In this document: positions 52,181 through 61,165 of the stretch, one piece after another
How positions within the stretch are numbered: position 1 is the first letter of the stretch
Layout: every line of letters starts with the position of its first letter
The notes under the pieces: model-generated
Told to the model about the DNA's origin: nothing
The model's input: only the letters and a program-made list of their open reading frames with translations
The model's database searches: none
Program-made: the position numbers and the translations under genes
DNA from: an uncultured Clostridia bacterium
Lineage (GTDB): Bacteria; Bacillota; Clostridia; TANB77; CAG-508
Assembly: GCA_944387505.1 (NCBI GenBank)
Contig: CALXFG010000004.1
Span: 1-64,000 of the forward strand
DNA: 64,000 nucleotides
Direction: 5' to 3'

Positions 52181-52888
52181 ATGGAAAATGATTTTATAAA
52201 AGGAATTAAAACTGTAGAAAGACCAAATAAGAAAATTAGTGAAATACAACCTATCAAAGAATTTGGAAGGAATTTTATTAAAGAGAAAAATGCTAGCGAA
52301 ATAATAGATGAAATGGTAGAAGAACCATTAAGAAAAGCATGTAAAGAATTGAAAAATAAAGGTATTGAAACAGTAATGAGTAGTGCAAATAAAACGAATT
52401 TATTAAAAAAAGGAGAAAAGGCAATAGAACGAGAAGATGTAGAAGGACAAGAATTTTTTCTAGATATGCCTACTTATGAGAGCGCAGGTAGAGGATATGC
52501 ATGGATTATGATTAATTTTGATAACTTAACAGATGAGAATAAAAAAATATTATTTTCATTACAACAAGCCAAAAACAGTCAAGGAAATAATATAGGTGAA
52601 AGAATTATATGGTTTGTAAAAGGCAGAAATATTATGGATATGTTTAATCAAGGAAAAAGTGATGAGACAAAGAACAATTTAGATGAACAATTTGAAATAC
52701 ATGCATTTGTTCTAAAATACAATGTTGATAGATATCCTAACAAAGTTGTATTTTTGAGAATGCCAATTAATGACGAAACAACTGTAATAGATGTAGAAAG
52801 ATATTTTGAAAAATTAACGGAACAATTAAAACAGCAAGAAGTGGAAATAAGTAGTACAAGAAGAATAGAAAAAGAAATGGACATTTAA
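52181..52888 (+). CDS. Unknown soluble protein
   Basis: I do not recognise this 235-residue protein. It has no signal peptide or membrane helix. The first third is charged and helical in character. The middle has FFLDMPTYESAGRGYAWIM and a mixed alpha/beta pattern (ERIIWFVKGRN, KYNVDRYPNKVVFLRMP). The C-terminus is a charged helix (about 200-235). AGGAGG lies 8 nt before ATG 52181. It follows a weak terminator and precedes the LysR gene, which has its own promoter. No function is proposed. Confidence 0.7.
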   Translation: MENDFIKGIKTVERPNKKISEIQPIKEFGRNFIKEKNASEIIDEMVEEPLRKACKELKNKGIETVMSSANKTNLLKKGEKAIEREDVEGQEFFLDMPTYESAGRGYAWIMINFDNLTDENKKILFSLQQAKNSQGNNIGERIIWFVKGRNIMDMFNQGKSDETKNNLDEQFEIHAFVLKYNVDRYPNKVVFLRMPINDETTVIDVERYFEKLTEQLKQQEVEISSTRRIEKEMDI

Positions 52889-52900
52889 TCGGTAGATAAA

Positions 52901-52930
52901 TTGACAATTAAATCAGTGTGTTATATTAAT
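52901..52930 (+). promoter_or_regulatory. Promoter candidate of the LysR gene
   Basis: TTGACA (52901-52906) with an AT-rich -10 region at about 52922-52930 (TATTAA at a 17-nt spacing). Confidence 0.5.
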
Positions 52931-52976
52931 CATTATTTCCATTTATGGTAATATGCATATTAGGAGAGTGAAGTAT

Positions 52977-53870
52977 ATGATTTTTAAACAAATGCAATAT
53001 TTTATATCCATTGTAAAAAATAATAGTTTTACAGAAGCGGCAGAGGAAAACTATATATCACAATCTGCTATTTCACAAGCAATCAAATCCTTGGAAGATG
53101 AATTAGGTGTTACATTATTACAAAGAAAAAATAGAGGATTTACTTTAACAAATGCTGGAGAATATTTCTATAAACAAAGCTTATTGATGGTAGATGAAGT
53201 AGATAGAATCAAACAAGCAATTGTAAGAATTTCTACACAAAAAAATGATATATTAAGAATTGGATATATCAATAATTATTGTGGATTAGAGATGCATAAA
53301 GCAGTTATGGAATTTTCAGAAATATATCCGAATATTGATATAGAAATACAAACAGGAAATCATGAAGAATTATATGAGTTGATGAAAAATGATAAATTAG
53401 ACCTTATTATGAATGATCAAAGAAGAGCTTTGTCAGAAGAATATGTGAATCATTTTTTATATACAAGTACTTGTTATATTGAAATATCAAATCAATCTGC
53501 ATTACATGAGCTAAAAGAGGTTAGTTTTGAAGAGTTAAAGCAAATTCCTTGTATTATTATTTCTTCAAAAAATCAGCAAGATATAGAATTAGAATATTAC
53601 GGAAATACATTAGGATTTAAAGGGAATTTTATCTTCGCAGAAACGATACAAGAGGCAAGGATGTTAGTGGCAGCTAATAAAGGCTTTTTATTAGTAGAAG
53701 GCGTACCAAGTATAAAAGAAGCAGAAGAGGGAATTTCAAGAATATTACTTGTAAGAAATGGAGAAAGAGTAGAAAAAAATTACTATGTCTTTTGGAATAA
53801 ACTTACAACCAATATTTTAAAAGAAGCGTTTGCTAATATTTTAGAAAAGAACTTTAAAAGAAATGATTAA
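52977..53870 (+). CDS. LysR family transcriptional regulator
   Basis: DNA-binding regulator of 297 residues, standard for the family. The N-terminal winged helix (about 1-60) shows MQYFISIVKNNSFTEAAEENYISQSAISQAIKSLEDELG in pieces typical of LysR, then LLQRKNRGFTLTNAGEYFY. The effector domain (about 90-295) starts at LRIGYINNY. ATG 52977 was chosen for the GGAGAGTGA site; an in-frame ATG at 52953 lies upstream without one. A perfect T-N11-A palindrome (CTTATCTGACAGATAAG) stands just before the promoter of the next gene, so the SDR/flavodoxin pair is the likely target. Confidence 0.93.
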   Translation: MIFKQMQYFISIVKNNSFTEAAEENYISQSAISQAIKSLEDELGVTLLQRKNRGFTLTNAGEYFYKQSLLMVDEVDRIKQAIVRISTQKNDILRIGYINNYCGLEMHKAVMEFSEIYPNIDIEIQTGNHEELYELMKNDKLDLIMNDQRRALSEEYVNHFLYTSTCYIEISNQSALHELKEVSFEELKQIPCIIISSKNQQDIELEYYGNTLGFKGNFIFAETIQEARMLVAANKGFLLVEGVPSIKEAEEGISRILLVRNGERVEKNYYVFWNKLTTNILKEAFANILEKNFKRND

Positions 53871-53903
53871 TAAAATAAAAAAAGATAAAATTTACATCAA
53901 TAA

Positions 53904-53932
53904 AAGGATTCCTTTCATGGAATCCTTATTTT
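53904..53932 (+). terminator. Intrinsic terminator of the LysR gene
   Basis: AAGGATTCC (53904-53912) and GGAATCCTT (53919-53927), then ATTTTT. Confidence 0.9.
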
Positions 53933-53946
53933 TGAAATAAGTATAA

Positions 53947-54001
53947 CTTATCTGACAGATAAGAAATCGGAATTGTTCTTTAAAAATGTAAAGCGTATAA
54001 T
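53947..54001 (+). promoter_or_regulatory. LysR-box palindrome and SDR promoter
   Basis: CTTATCTGACAGATAAG (53947-53963) is a perfect 17-bp palindrome of the LysR T-N11-A form. Ten nt downstream begins the promoter TTGTTC (53973-53978), 17-nt spacer, TATAAT (53996-54001). The spacing suits activation by the LysR protein encoded upstream. Confidence 0.72.
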
Positions 54002-54035
54002 GTTATTAAATAAAAAATAGAGGGAGGAAAGTAAA

Positions 54036-54869
54036 ATGAAAGAAGTTATTTTATGGACTGGAGCAGGTCAAATAGGAATGGCTATTGCTAGAAGAGTAGG
54101 ATATGGAAAGAAAATTGTTGTAGGAGACAAAAATATAGAAAATGCAAATGCAATCGCTAAAATTATGAATGAAGCTGGATTTGATGTAGAGCCAATGGAA
54201 TGTGATATTTCTTCAAGAGAATCTATCTTAAATTTAATCAAAAAAGGTCAAGAATATGGAGAAATTGCCATGTTCATTAATAGTGCAGGTGTATCACCTT
54301 CACAAGCACCAATAGAAAGAATTTTGCATGTTGACTTATACGGAACAGCTGTATTATTAGAAGAAGTAGGGAAAGTAATTAAAAAAGGTGGAACTGGTGT
54401 AACCATTTCATCTCAATCAGGACATAGAATGGAACAATTAGGAGCAGTTATTGATGAACAATTAGCAACTACACCAACAGAAGAATTATTAAAGTTAGAT
54501 GTATTACAGCCAGAAAATATAAAAGATACATTACATGCTTATCAATTAGCAAAAAGATGTAATGAAAAAAGAGTTATGGCAGAATCTGTAAAATGGGGTG
54601 AAAGAGGAGCAAGAATCAATTCTATATCACCAGGAATTATCGTAACACCTCTTGCTATTGATGAGTTTAATGGAATTCGTGGAGACTTTTACAAGAATAT
54701 GTTTGCCAAATGCCCAGCAGGTAGACCAGGAACAGCAGATGAAGTAGCAAATGTAGCAGAATTGCTAATGACAGATAAAGGAGCTTTTATTACAGGAGCT
54801 GACTTTTTAATTGATGGTGGAGCAACAGCATCATATTTCTATGGATCATTAAGACCAGAAAATAACTAA
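54036..54869 (+). CDS. SDR family oxidoreductase
   Basis: NAD(P)-dependent short-chain dehydrogenase/reductase of 277 residues. TGAGQIGMAIA is the dinucleotide-binding glycine motif, CDISSRES follows beta-3, INSAGVSPS is the NNAG-type motif, ISSQSG holds the catalytic Ser, and YQLAK the Tyr and Lys. SPGIIVTPL and LIDGGA complete the pattern. An insertion of about 40 residues between the Ser and Tyr motifs forms an unusual substrate loop. Substrate unknown. AGAGGGAGG precedes ATG 54036. The flavodoxin gene follows after 64 nt, and the LysR-box palindrome precedes its promoter. Confidence 0.93.
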   Translation: MKEVILWTGAGQIGMAIARRVGYGKKIVVGDKNIENANAIAKIMNEAGFDVEPMECDISSRESILNLIKKGQEYGEIAMFINSAGVSPSQAPIERILHVDLYGTAVLLEEVGKVIKKGGTGVTISSQSGHRMEQLGAVIDEQLATTPTEELLKLDVLQPENIKDTLHAYQLAKRCNEKRVMAESVKWGERGARINSISPGIIVTPLAIDEFNGIRGDFYKNMFAKCPAGRPGTADEVANVAELLMTDKGAFITGADFLIDGGATASYFYGSLRPENN

Positions 54870-54933
54870 AATTTTTGTATATAGATGAAACACATTTCTA
54901 AAAATGAAATAAGAGAAATAAGGAGGAAAAAAG

Positions 54934-55464
54934 ATGTCTTTGTTTGGAAATAAAGAAAGCGTAAAGGGAAAGAAAAGTTTAGTTATTTATTTTTCAAGAG
55001 CAGATGAGAATTATGCAGTTGGAAATATTGAAAAAGGAAACACAGAGGTTATTGCAGAATATATACAAGAGTTTACAGGAGCTGATTTATTTAAAGTAGA
55101 GCCAGTAAAACCATATTCTAAAAATTATAAAGCATGTTGTGATGAAGCTTTAGAGGAAAAAAGACAAAATGCAAGACCAGCGTTAAAAAGATATTTAGAA
55201 AATATATCAGAATATGAAGTCATCTATATAGGATCACCAATTTATTGGGGAACTATGCCAATGAGTATGTTTACACAATTGGAAAAATTGGATTTTACTG
55301 GAAAAATGATAAAAGTATTTACGACACATGAAGGCTCAGGATTAGGAACAGTTGTATCAGATGTAAAAAAGATATGCAAAGGTGCAACTGTATTAGATAG
55401 TTTAGCGATTCAAGGAAGCACGGTATATGAAGCAAAAGGTAGAGTCCAAAATTGGATAAAATAA
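54934..55464 (+). CDS. Flavodoxin family protein
   Basis: FMN-binding electron carrier or quinone-reductase-like protein of 176 residues (flavodoxin fold, PF12682-like). LVIYFSRADENY with the following GNTEVIAEYI forms the phosphate-binding loop; IYIGSPIYWGTMPM and FTTHEGSGLGT form the isoalloxazine-side loops. No signal peptide. AAGGAGG precedes ATG 54934. Probably co-transcribed with the SDR gene under LysR control; such SDR/flavodoxin/LysR sets often respond to redox or electrophile stress, which is inference. Confidence 0.92.
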   Translation: MSLFGNKESVKGKKSLVIYFSRADENYAVGNIEKGNTEVIAEYIQEFTGADLFKVEPVKPYSKNYKACCDEALEEKRQNARPALKRYLENISEYEVIYIGSPIYWGTMPMSMFTQLEKLDFTGKMIKVFTTHEGSGLGTVVSDVKKICKGATVLDSLAIQGSTVYEAKGRVQNWIK

Positions 55465-55492
55465 AAGAAAAAATATGAATCATTGAAGTTTA

Positions 55493-55533
55493 AAATTGTA
55501 ACCATTTATATAAAGCTGGTTGCAATTTTTTTA
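55493..55533 (+). terminator. Intrinsic terminator
   Basis: AAATTGTAACCA (55493-55504) with TGGTTGCAATTT (55517-55528), then a T run. Confidence 0.88.
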
Positions 55534-55579
55534 TTTCCATACTTTTTTGCCATAAAATTCAAAAAAATTTCACAAAATG

Positions 55580-55608
55580 TTCACAAAGTAAATTTTTTTT
55601 GATATAAT
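55580..55608 (+). promoter_or_regulatory. Promoter of the last surface-protein region
   Basis: TTCACA (55580-55585), 17-nt spacer, TATAAT (55603-55608), ahead of ATG 55651. Confidence 0.72.
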
Positions 55609-55650
55609 TTAAGCGTGAAATAAAAAAATGTAGTATAAGGGGGAAAAATA

Positions 55651-56340
55651 ATGGAAGAAAACGAAAAAGTAAATGAACAAAATGAACAACAAGTAAATAA
55701 TGATGGAGAATTAAAAAAACAAGCTGCTGAAACTATAAAAGCAACTAAGGAACAAATGAAAAACATTAACTTTAAGGAAGAAGCAGAAAAAGGAAAAGGT
55801 TTAATAAGAAAGTTAGCGACAAAACCAATAGAAACAATTAAAGAAGTTGTAGAAGATAATAAAAATCAATTCTACAAAACCGCATTGGTGATTATGATTG
55901 TATGGGCAGCACTTATTTTAATTAAAAGAATTTTGGACTTTATTATTTATGATTATTATAAATTTGATGTATTAGCAACAATAAAATCAATACTTTCACC
56001 AATATTAGAAATATTAGCTATGGCTATTATTATCCATGTATTAAATAGTAGTAATAAACAACCACTAACAAAATCAATTACTGCAGTTGCTATTGCCAAA
56101 ATACCATTAGTCATCTCTGTAGTTTTAGGATATTTAATATATATTAGTTCAAATATAACATACATTACAAACCCAATATCTTCATTACTAAGTGTAATAT
56201 CAACAGTACTAATGTTCTTTGTAGTAAAAGAAATGTTTAAAGAAGAAGAAAATGAAAAAGCTTTAAAAGTATTCATAAAAGTTGAAATTATATATTATAT
56301 TGTTGCATTTGCATTTAGCTTTTTAGGAATATATTTATAA
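55651..56340 (+). CDS. Unknown membrane protein with charged N-terminal region
   Basis: A 229-residue protein. Residues 1-70 are hydrophilic and Glu/Lys/Gln-rich, with helix-forming sequence. Five hydrophobic helices follow (about 73-97, 112-130, 146-168, 175-197 and 208-229), a Yip1-like layout, though I see no motif that proves that family. AGGGGGAA precedes ATG 55651. A strong hairpin follows, so it is a single-gene unit at the head of the unknown surface-protein cluster. Function unknown. Confidence 0.68.
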   Translation: MEENEKVNEQNEQQVNNDGELKKQAAETIKATKEQMKNINFKEEAEKGKGLIRKLATKPIETIKEVVEDNKNQFYKTALVIMIVWAALILIKRILDFIIYDYYKFDVLATIKSILSPILEILAMAIIIHVLNSSNKQPLTKSITAVAIAKIPLVISVVLGYLIYISSNITYITNPISSLLSVISTVLMFFVVKEMFKEEENEKALKVFIKVEIIYYIVAFAFSFLGIYL

Positions 56341-56346
56341 TAACAA

Positions 56347-56405
56347 AAAATGACCGTAATTAAAATGTAGGTTGCATCAATCCATTTTAATTATGGTCAT
56401 TTTAT
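56347..56405 (+). terminator. Long bidirectional terminator hairpin
   Basis: AAAATGACCGTAATTAAAAT (56347-56366) pairs with 56384-56403 (ATTTTAATTATGGTCATTTT), with one G-T pair. The A and T flanks could end transcription from either side. Confidence 0.88.
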
Positions 56406-56453
56406 TTATAGAAAGTGATAGATACTAAATTTTATAGCAGAAGGGGGTAAAAA

Positions 56454-59153
56454 ATGAAGGAAAAATTAAAAAAGCTAGGGAAAAAACTTTTAATAATACT
56501 AATTATTATCATAATCTTATTTGTAGCATTATTTATAGCATATCAAGTTCGATATAATTTTAGTGCCAAAATAAAGGATAACACTTCAGAAGCCAATATA
56601 GGAAGTTACATTGAAGAACTCCAAAAAATAAAGGAAGAAAATGATAATGCAGCTGTATTATCTAGTGGAGTAGAAACATTTATTGCAGAAGACGCAGATA
56701 AAATTAATAGTTCTATACAACAAGTGAGTACATTAAGTAATGGAAATGTACAAACAACATTTAATAATACTGTAGACGAAAAGATAAAAAATTTAACAAA
56801 AGGAGAGATTTTTTATTTAGAAGGAGACGAATCTAGCAAATATCCTCAAGGACTTTTTGGAAAAGTAGTGTCTAATACACAAAGTGCAGAAAATACAACA
56901 TTAGTAACAGAAAGCCCAAAAGTGGATGAAATATTTGATATGTTAGATATTGATATTTCTCAAGAACTAACTCCAGAAAATATACAAAATATTGTCCCTA
57001 TGGAAGGTGTTACAATTTCTTCAGTTAATGATAATGAAAATCAAGTAGTGGCAAAAAAAATAAATAAAAGTAGTAGCCAACCACAAGTAGATAAATTAAC
57101 ACAATATACTTTTGAAGATTCCAATATGGAAAATAAAAAGGTTGCTGAAACAGAAAATAATACAATAACAGAACAATTTACAGCACAAGCAGACTTTTCG
57201 AAAATTTTACAAGACATTGCAAAAGAAAAATTAAAAGGAAAAGTCGATGAAAAAAAATTAGAAAATTTATATTTAAAAGTAAATTTAGAAGCTAATTTTG
57301 AGCATTTAGGTGTTAACAGCAAAGTAGATTTTGATTTATCTGGTTTACATGACTTGTATTTTGATATAGAAAAAGATATTAGTGCCAAATCAACCATTGA
57401 ATCTGGAGTAGAATTGAGTATTGATAAAAAAGAAACTTCTATTGGAACAAATGAAATCATTGAATTATGCGGTTTAGATCAAAAAATGTTTCCTATATTT
57501 TATATTGATATTGGGACAAGACAAATGGTAACCGTATTTAGTGGAAATGCGACAGATGGTATTAAAAATTTAACAGCTTCATTACCAATATCAGTCGGTG
57601 TGATTGTATATATAGATTTAGAAGGAAATATTAAAATTGGACTTTCTGTTGAAGGCAGTTATGAAAGTAGAACTGGTAATAGATTAGCTATTGTAGAAAA
57701 TGATGAGTGGAAATTTAGTAATGAAGAAATGTATAATGAAGAAAAGGTATCTGTATCTGTAAAAGGAGAAGCAACTGCTTCAGCAGATTTAAATGCAGGA
57801 ATTGATGTATTACTTAATATATCTTCTGTCAATATTGCCGATGTTGCACTTGTAAAAATAGGACTTGACCTTGAAGTAACTGCAAGTTTGCAAATAGCTG
57901 TAGAAAGAACAAATGCTGGAATCAATGCAACACATGACGAAACATTAGATGGTCATTTACGACTATATATGAAAATTCTAGATGTAGATGTTAAATTTAA
58001 ATTGAAAAATGAGCTCATTCCAATTTCTGTACAAAGAAAATTTACTGTATTTGATATTACATTACTGGAATTAGGTCAAATGCCAGAAACCTATTATAAT
58101 GATGAAACCATGAAAATAGGTCAAGTTAGTGGGGAAGATGATGAATATAATTACTATAAAACTAATTATGGTACATTGATAAAAGAGGCAAAATCAGATA
58201 AATACAAAGAAACCATTTACACAAAAGGATTTGATCAGTTCTGCGCAATGGATAAGTCATACTTATATGTTACAGTACCATCAGACAGTGGAACATTTGA
58301 TATTGTTAGAATTGATAAAGATGATGATAACATATATAGAACCGTTGTAGAGGATGCATTGTATGTTTTAGAAGAAGATGATGAATATATATATTATTTA
58401 TTAGAAGATGAAGAAAATATTATTTATCGATATAAAAGAGATAATGGAGAAACAGAGCAATTTATGACATTTGATTATCATGTGCAATTAATGCATCAAC
58501 AAGAAGATGGTAACTTCTATGTTATAACAAAAGAAGATAACATGATTGCTTCTCTTTTTGGAGAAGAAACCAATTACTATTATGTAGTAGGAAAAGATAA
58601 AAACATCATTAGTGATTATGGTTCAGAGCCAACAGTTGCACAATATTATACAGAAAATGTAGGCAACTATTATGTTGCACAAAAATTTTACACACATGAA
58701 AGAACTAGGCCAACAGCAACAGATGTTGTGTTTATGAGTCTTGATAAATCAATCCAAGTGTCAACAGAAACAAATTCAGGTTGGAAAAATATAAGTCTTG
58801 GAATTGTAACAGAGCAACAAGCAGAAGGCGGAAGTGGATACAATATGGTAGTGTATGCTTCACCAGATGGTGAAATGAGAACAATTACACCTGTAAAAAG
58901 TCGATATGCCATGTTTACACTTTCAGAATCAGATTCTGGAGAATGGTATTTCTTTGATCAAGAAGAAGATGCTGTTGTGTTATATAAATTAGATGCAAAT
59001 CTAGCAAATAAAACAGAAGTAAAGAGATTCCCTAATGAAGAATTTAGATGTAATATGGAAGATTGTAGTATGGAAAACACAGATAATGTATTATATTTTT
59101 ACCAAATCAATGATGATGATACAGATGTATTGTATCGATATGATTTAAATTAA
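56454..59153 (+). CDS. Membrane-anchored extracellular protein with C-terminal propeller-like repeats
   Basis: 899 residues. Lys-rich start, one helix (about 11-34), then outside. Residues about 40-250 are helical and Asn/Thr-rich. A beta-rich region (about 255-545) has long runs of alternating hydrophobic residues (for example ASADLNAGIDVLLNISS, LVKIGLDLEVTASLQIAV). The C-terminal part (about 560-899) has repeated DxxYLYVTV, DEYIYYLLEDEEN and YRYKRDNGE blocks, like DUF5050/beta-propeller domains. The beta-rich part resembles that of the protein at 61166, suggesting paralogy. AGAAGGGGG precedes ATG 56454. Function unknown. Confidence 0.7.
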   Translation: MKEKLKKLGKKLLIILIIIIILFVALFIAYQVRYNFSAKIKDNTSEANIGSYIEELQKIKEENDNAAVLSSGVETFIAEDADKINSSIQQVSTLSNGNVQTTFNNTVDEKIKNLTKGEIFYLEGDESSKYPQGLFGKVVSNTQSAENTTLVTESPKVDEIFDMLDIDISQELTPENIQNIVPMEGVTISSVNDNENQVVAKKINKSSSQPQVDKLTQYTFEDSNMENKKVAETENNTITEQFTAQADFSKILQDIAKEKLKGKVDEKKLENLYLKVNLEANFEHLGVNSKVDFDLSGLHDLYFDIEKDISAKSTIESGVELSIDKKETSIGTNEIIELCGLDQKMFPIFYIDIGTRQMVTVFSGNATDGIKNLTASLPISVGVIVYIDLEGNIKIGLSVEGSYESRTGNRLAIVENDEWKFSNEEMYNEEKVSVSVKGEATASADLNAGIDVLLNISSVNIADVALVKIGLDLEVTASLQIAVERTNAGINATHDETLDGHLRLYMKILDVDVKFKLKNELIPISVQRKFTVFDITLLELGQMPETYYNDETMKIGQVSGEDDEYNYYKTNYGTLIKEAKSDKYKETIYTKGFDQFCAMDKSYLYVTVPSDSGTFDIVRIDKDDDNIYRTVVEDALYVLEEDDEYIYYLLEDEENIIYRYKRDNGETEQFMTFDYHVQLMHQQEDGNFYVITKEDNMIASLFGEETNYYYVVGKDKNIISDYGSEPTVAQYYTENVGNYYVAQKFYTHERTRPTATDVVFMSLDKSIQVSTETNSGWKNISLGIVTEQQAEGGSGYNMVVYASPDGEMRTITPVKSRYAMFTLSESDSGEWYFFDQEEDAVVLYKLDANLANKTEVKRFPNEEFRCNMEDCSMENTDNVLYFYQINDDDTDVLYRYDLN

Positions 59154-59236
59154 ATTATGTTTGGAAATCATTAGCATGTATAAAAACACTAATGATTTCC
59201 AAGTCAAAGTTTATCATTGAGAAAGGAATGTTAGGA

Positions 59237-61126
59237 ATGAAAATAATAAATAAAATAATCGTAAGCATAATAATGATATTACTACTTTTAACAAGTTTTA
59301 CAATGGTAAAGGCAGAAGATGCTTCTTATTCAGGATCTAGAAATGTTGTTATACAAATGGATGAATCTGATATGAATAGTTATGTCAGTGGTGGAAGAGA
59401 AGGTCTTGAATATGTGATAAGAAAAAGCAAACCAATGTGGTTAGATTATAACTTAAAAACAAAAGATAAAACTATAACGCTTACTATGCAGTTTACATTT
59501 GAAAACTATGAACAATATATAGAAAGATTAACAGAATTATTGGGGTATGAGCCAGCAATTTTAAATGAAGGAGAAAATACAAAAAATATAATAGAAGGTT
59601 TTAATGCAATAGAACTTACGAATTTTATAAAAAATGAATTAGAATCAGAAGGTATGCTAGTAGAAGGAAATATACAAGATTTCTTTACAGTTGTTAATAG
59701 CACATTACAAATTGGAGAAAATACATATGAAACAAAAGATTCTATAGATACGAGAGAAAAACAAGATATTATTCTATTTTCCAATGTTTCCATAACAACA
59801 GATATAGAAAACATTTCATCTTATTCAAGAACAATTGAAGTGGTACTTGCTTTAGATAATAAAGCAGATATTAAGCTTGATTCTGATGGTGATGATGATA
59901 TAGAAACTGTTAAGAATAGATTTGAAAAAGTTGGAGAACTAGGGGATTCACGTAGCAATAATAGATTATCTGTTACATTTCAAGCATCAAATTTAGAAGA
60001 AATATCAGAAAAAACAATGCAAGCTCTCAATGTTTCTGCATTAATAACAGAAAAGAAAGAATATAAGAGTGATGATAGAATCAAAGTGACATATGAAGAA
60101 AGAATTGATACAGAAAAATTATTATCAGAAAATGGAAATATATCTTATAGAATCACTTGCCCAGAAATTTATGAAAATATAGAAAAAACAGAAAAAGAAT
60201 CAGCAGTTAGTGTATATAATCAAACGGTAACTTTAAGAAATAAAGATGAAAATATGGCTTTTACATATGAAAGACCATTAACCATAGAAAATATTAAAAT
60301 ACGTACAAACATAACCATGTATGGGGAAATAGAAAGGAACATTATTTTACAAATTCCTTTAGAATATGCGACATACTATAAAGATATTTTAACAGAAAAA
60401 ATAAAAGGAAAATTAGATAAAGGGATGACTTTAAACATATATGATGAAGGAATCATGAGATGTTATAGTATAGAGTTTAAAGCATTAACATTAGACAGAC
60501 TAGAAGAAAAAACATCACAAATCATATCTGGAAAAGATAGGGTGAATTTTGAAAATAAATACATATTTTTCTTAAAATCTAGCATCAAAGAAAATCTTGA
60601 AGTTAATACCATAATAGATGGTATATTACAACCATCACAAGTAGAATTAGAATACATATTACCTAACTCAACCAATAAAATTCAAGATGAAAAAGTGGAT
60701 AATCATGTATATACAATAACTACGACTGATGGAAAAGTGGAATTTACATTCACATATAATAATTATATTGTACTTGGACTCATTGCTTTTGGAATTTTAG
60801 TTATTGTTATTATTATATTCATTATTGTTAGAAAAATAAAAAATAAATCTAAAAAAGATATAACAAGACCTGAAGAAAAATTGAAAAACGATGATGTTGT
60901 AAATGAAAACAAAAAAAATGATAAGAAAGCAGATAAGAAGAAGGCTAAAAAAGAGAAAAAGAATAAAAAGGAAGATGCTACTCAAAAAGAGGAAAAAGTA
61001 AAAGGGAAAAACAATAAAAAAGATATAAATACCACAAATAAAGAAGAAAAGACAAAAGTAGAAACAAAAAAAGAAGAACCTAAAGAAAGTAAGCAAGAAG
61101 AAAATAAAAAAGAAAAATCTGAATAA
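59237..61126 (+). CDS. Type I membrane surface protein with Lys/Glu-rich cytoplasmic tail
   Basis: I know no family for this 629-residue protein. It has a signal peptide (1-26, ending VKA), an extracellular domain of about 510 residues with alternating strand and helix sequence, one helix (about 530-552), and then a 75-residue tail of Lys, Glu and Asn. The tail is strongly cationic in its first half (KKADKKKAKKEKKNKKEDA). ATG 59237 was chosen: AAAGGA lies 9 nt ahead, while ATG 59228 is too close and the frame from 59192 has no site. It lies between two other membrane-tethered proteins of unknown function. Confidence 0.72.
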   Translation: MKIINKIIVSIIMILLLLTSFTMVKAEDASYSGSRNVVIQMDESDMNSYVSGGREGLEYVIRKSKPMWLDYNLKTKDKTITLTMQFTFENYEQYIERLTELLGYEPAILNEGENTKNIIEGFNAIELTNFIKNELESEGMLVEGNIQDFFTVVNSTLQIGENTYETKDSIDTREKQDIILFSNVSITTDIENISSYSRTIEVVLALDNKADIKLDSDGDDDIETVKNRFEKVGELGDSRSNNRLSVTFQASNLEEISEKTMQALNVSALITEKKEYKSDDRIKVTYEERIDTEKLLSENGNISYRITCPEIYENIEKTEKESAVSVYNQTVTLRNKDENMAFTYERPLTIENIKIRTNITMYGEIERNIILQIPLEYATYYKDILTEKIKGKLDKGMTLNIYDEGIMRCYSIEFKALTLDRLEEKTSQIISGKDRVNFENKYIFFLKSSIKENLEVNTIIDGILQPSQVELEYILPNSTNKIQDEKVDNHVYTITTTDGKVEFTFTYNNYIVLGLIAFGILVIVIIIFIIVRKIKNKSKKDITRPEEKLKNDDVVNENKKNDKKADKKKAKKEKKNKKEDATQKEEKVKGKNNKKDINTTNKEEKTKVETKKEEPKESKQEENKKEKSE

Positions 61127-61165
61127 ATTTTAAAATCATTTTTGTACTAAATAAGGGGGATGAAA

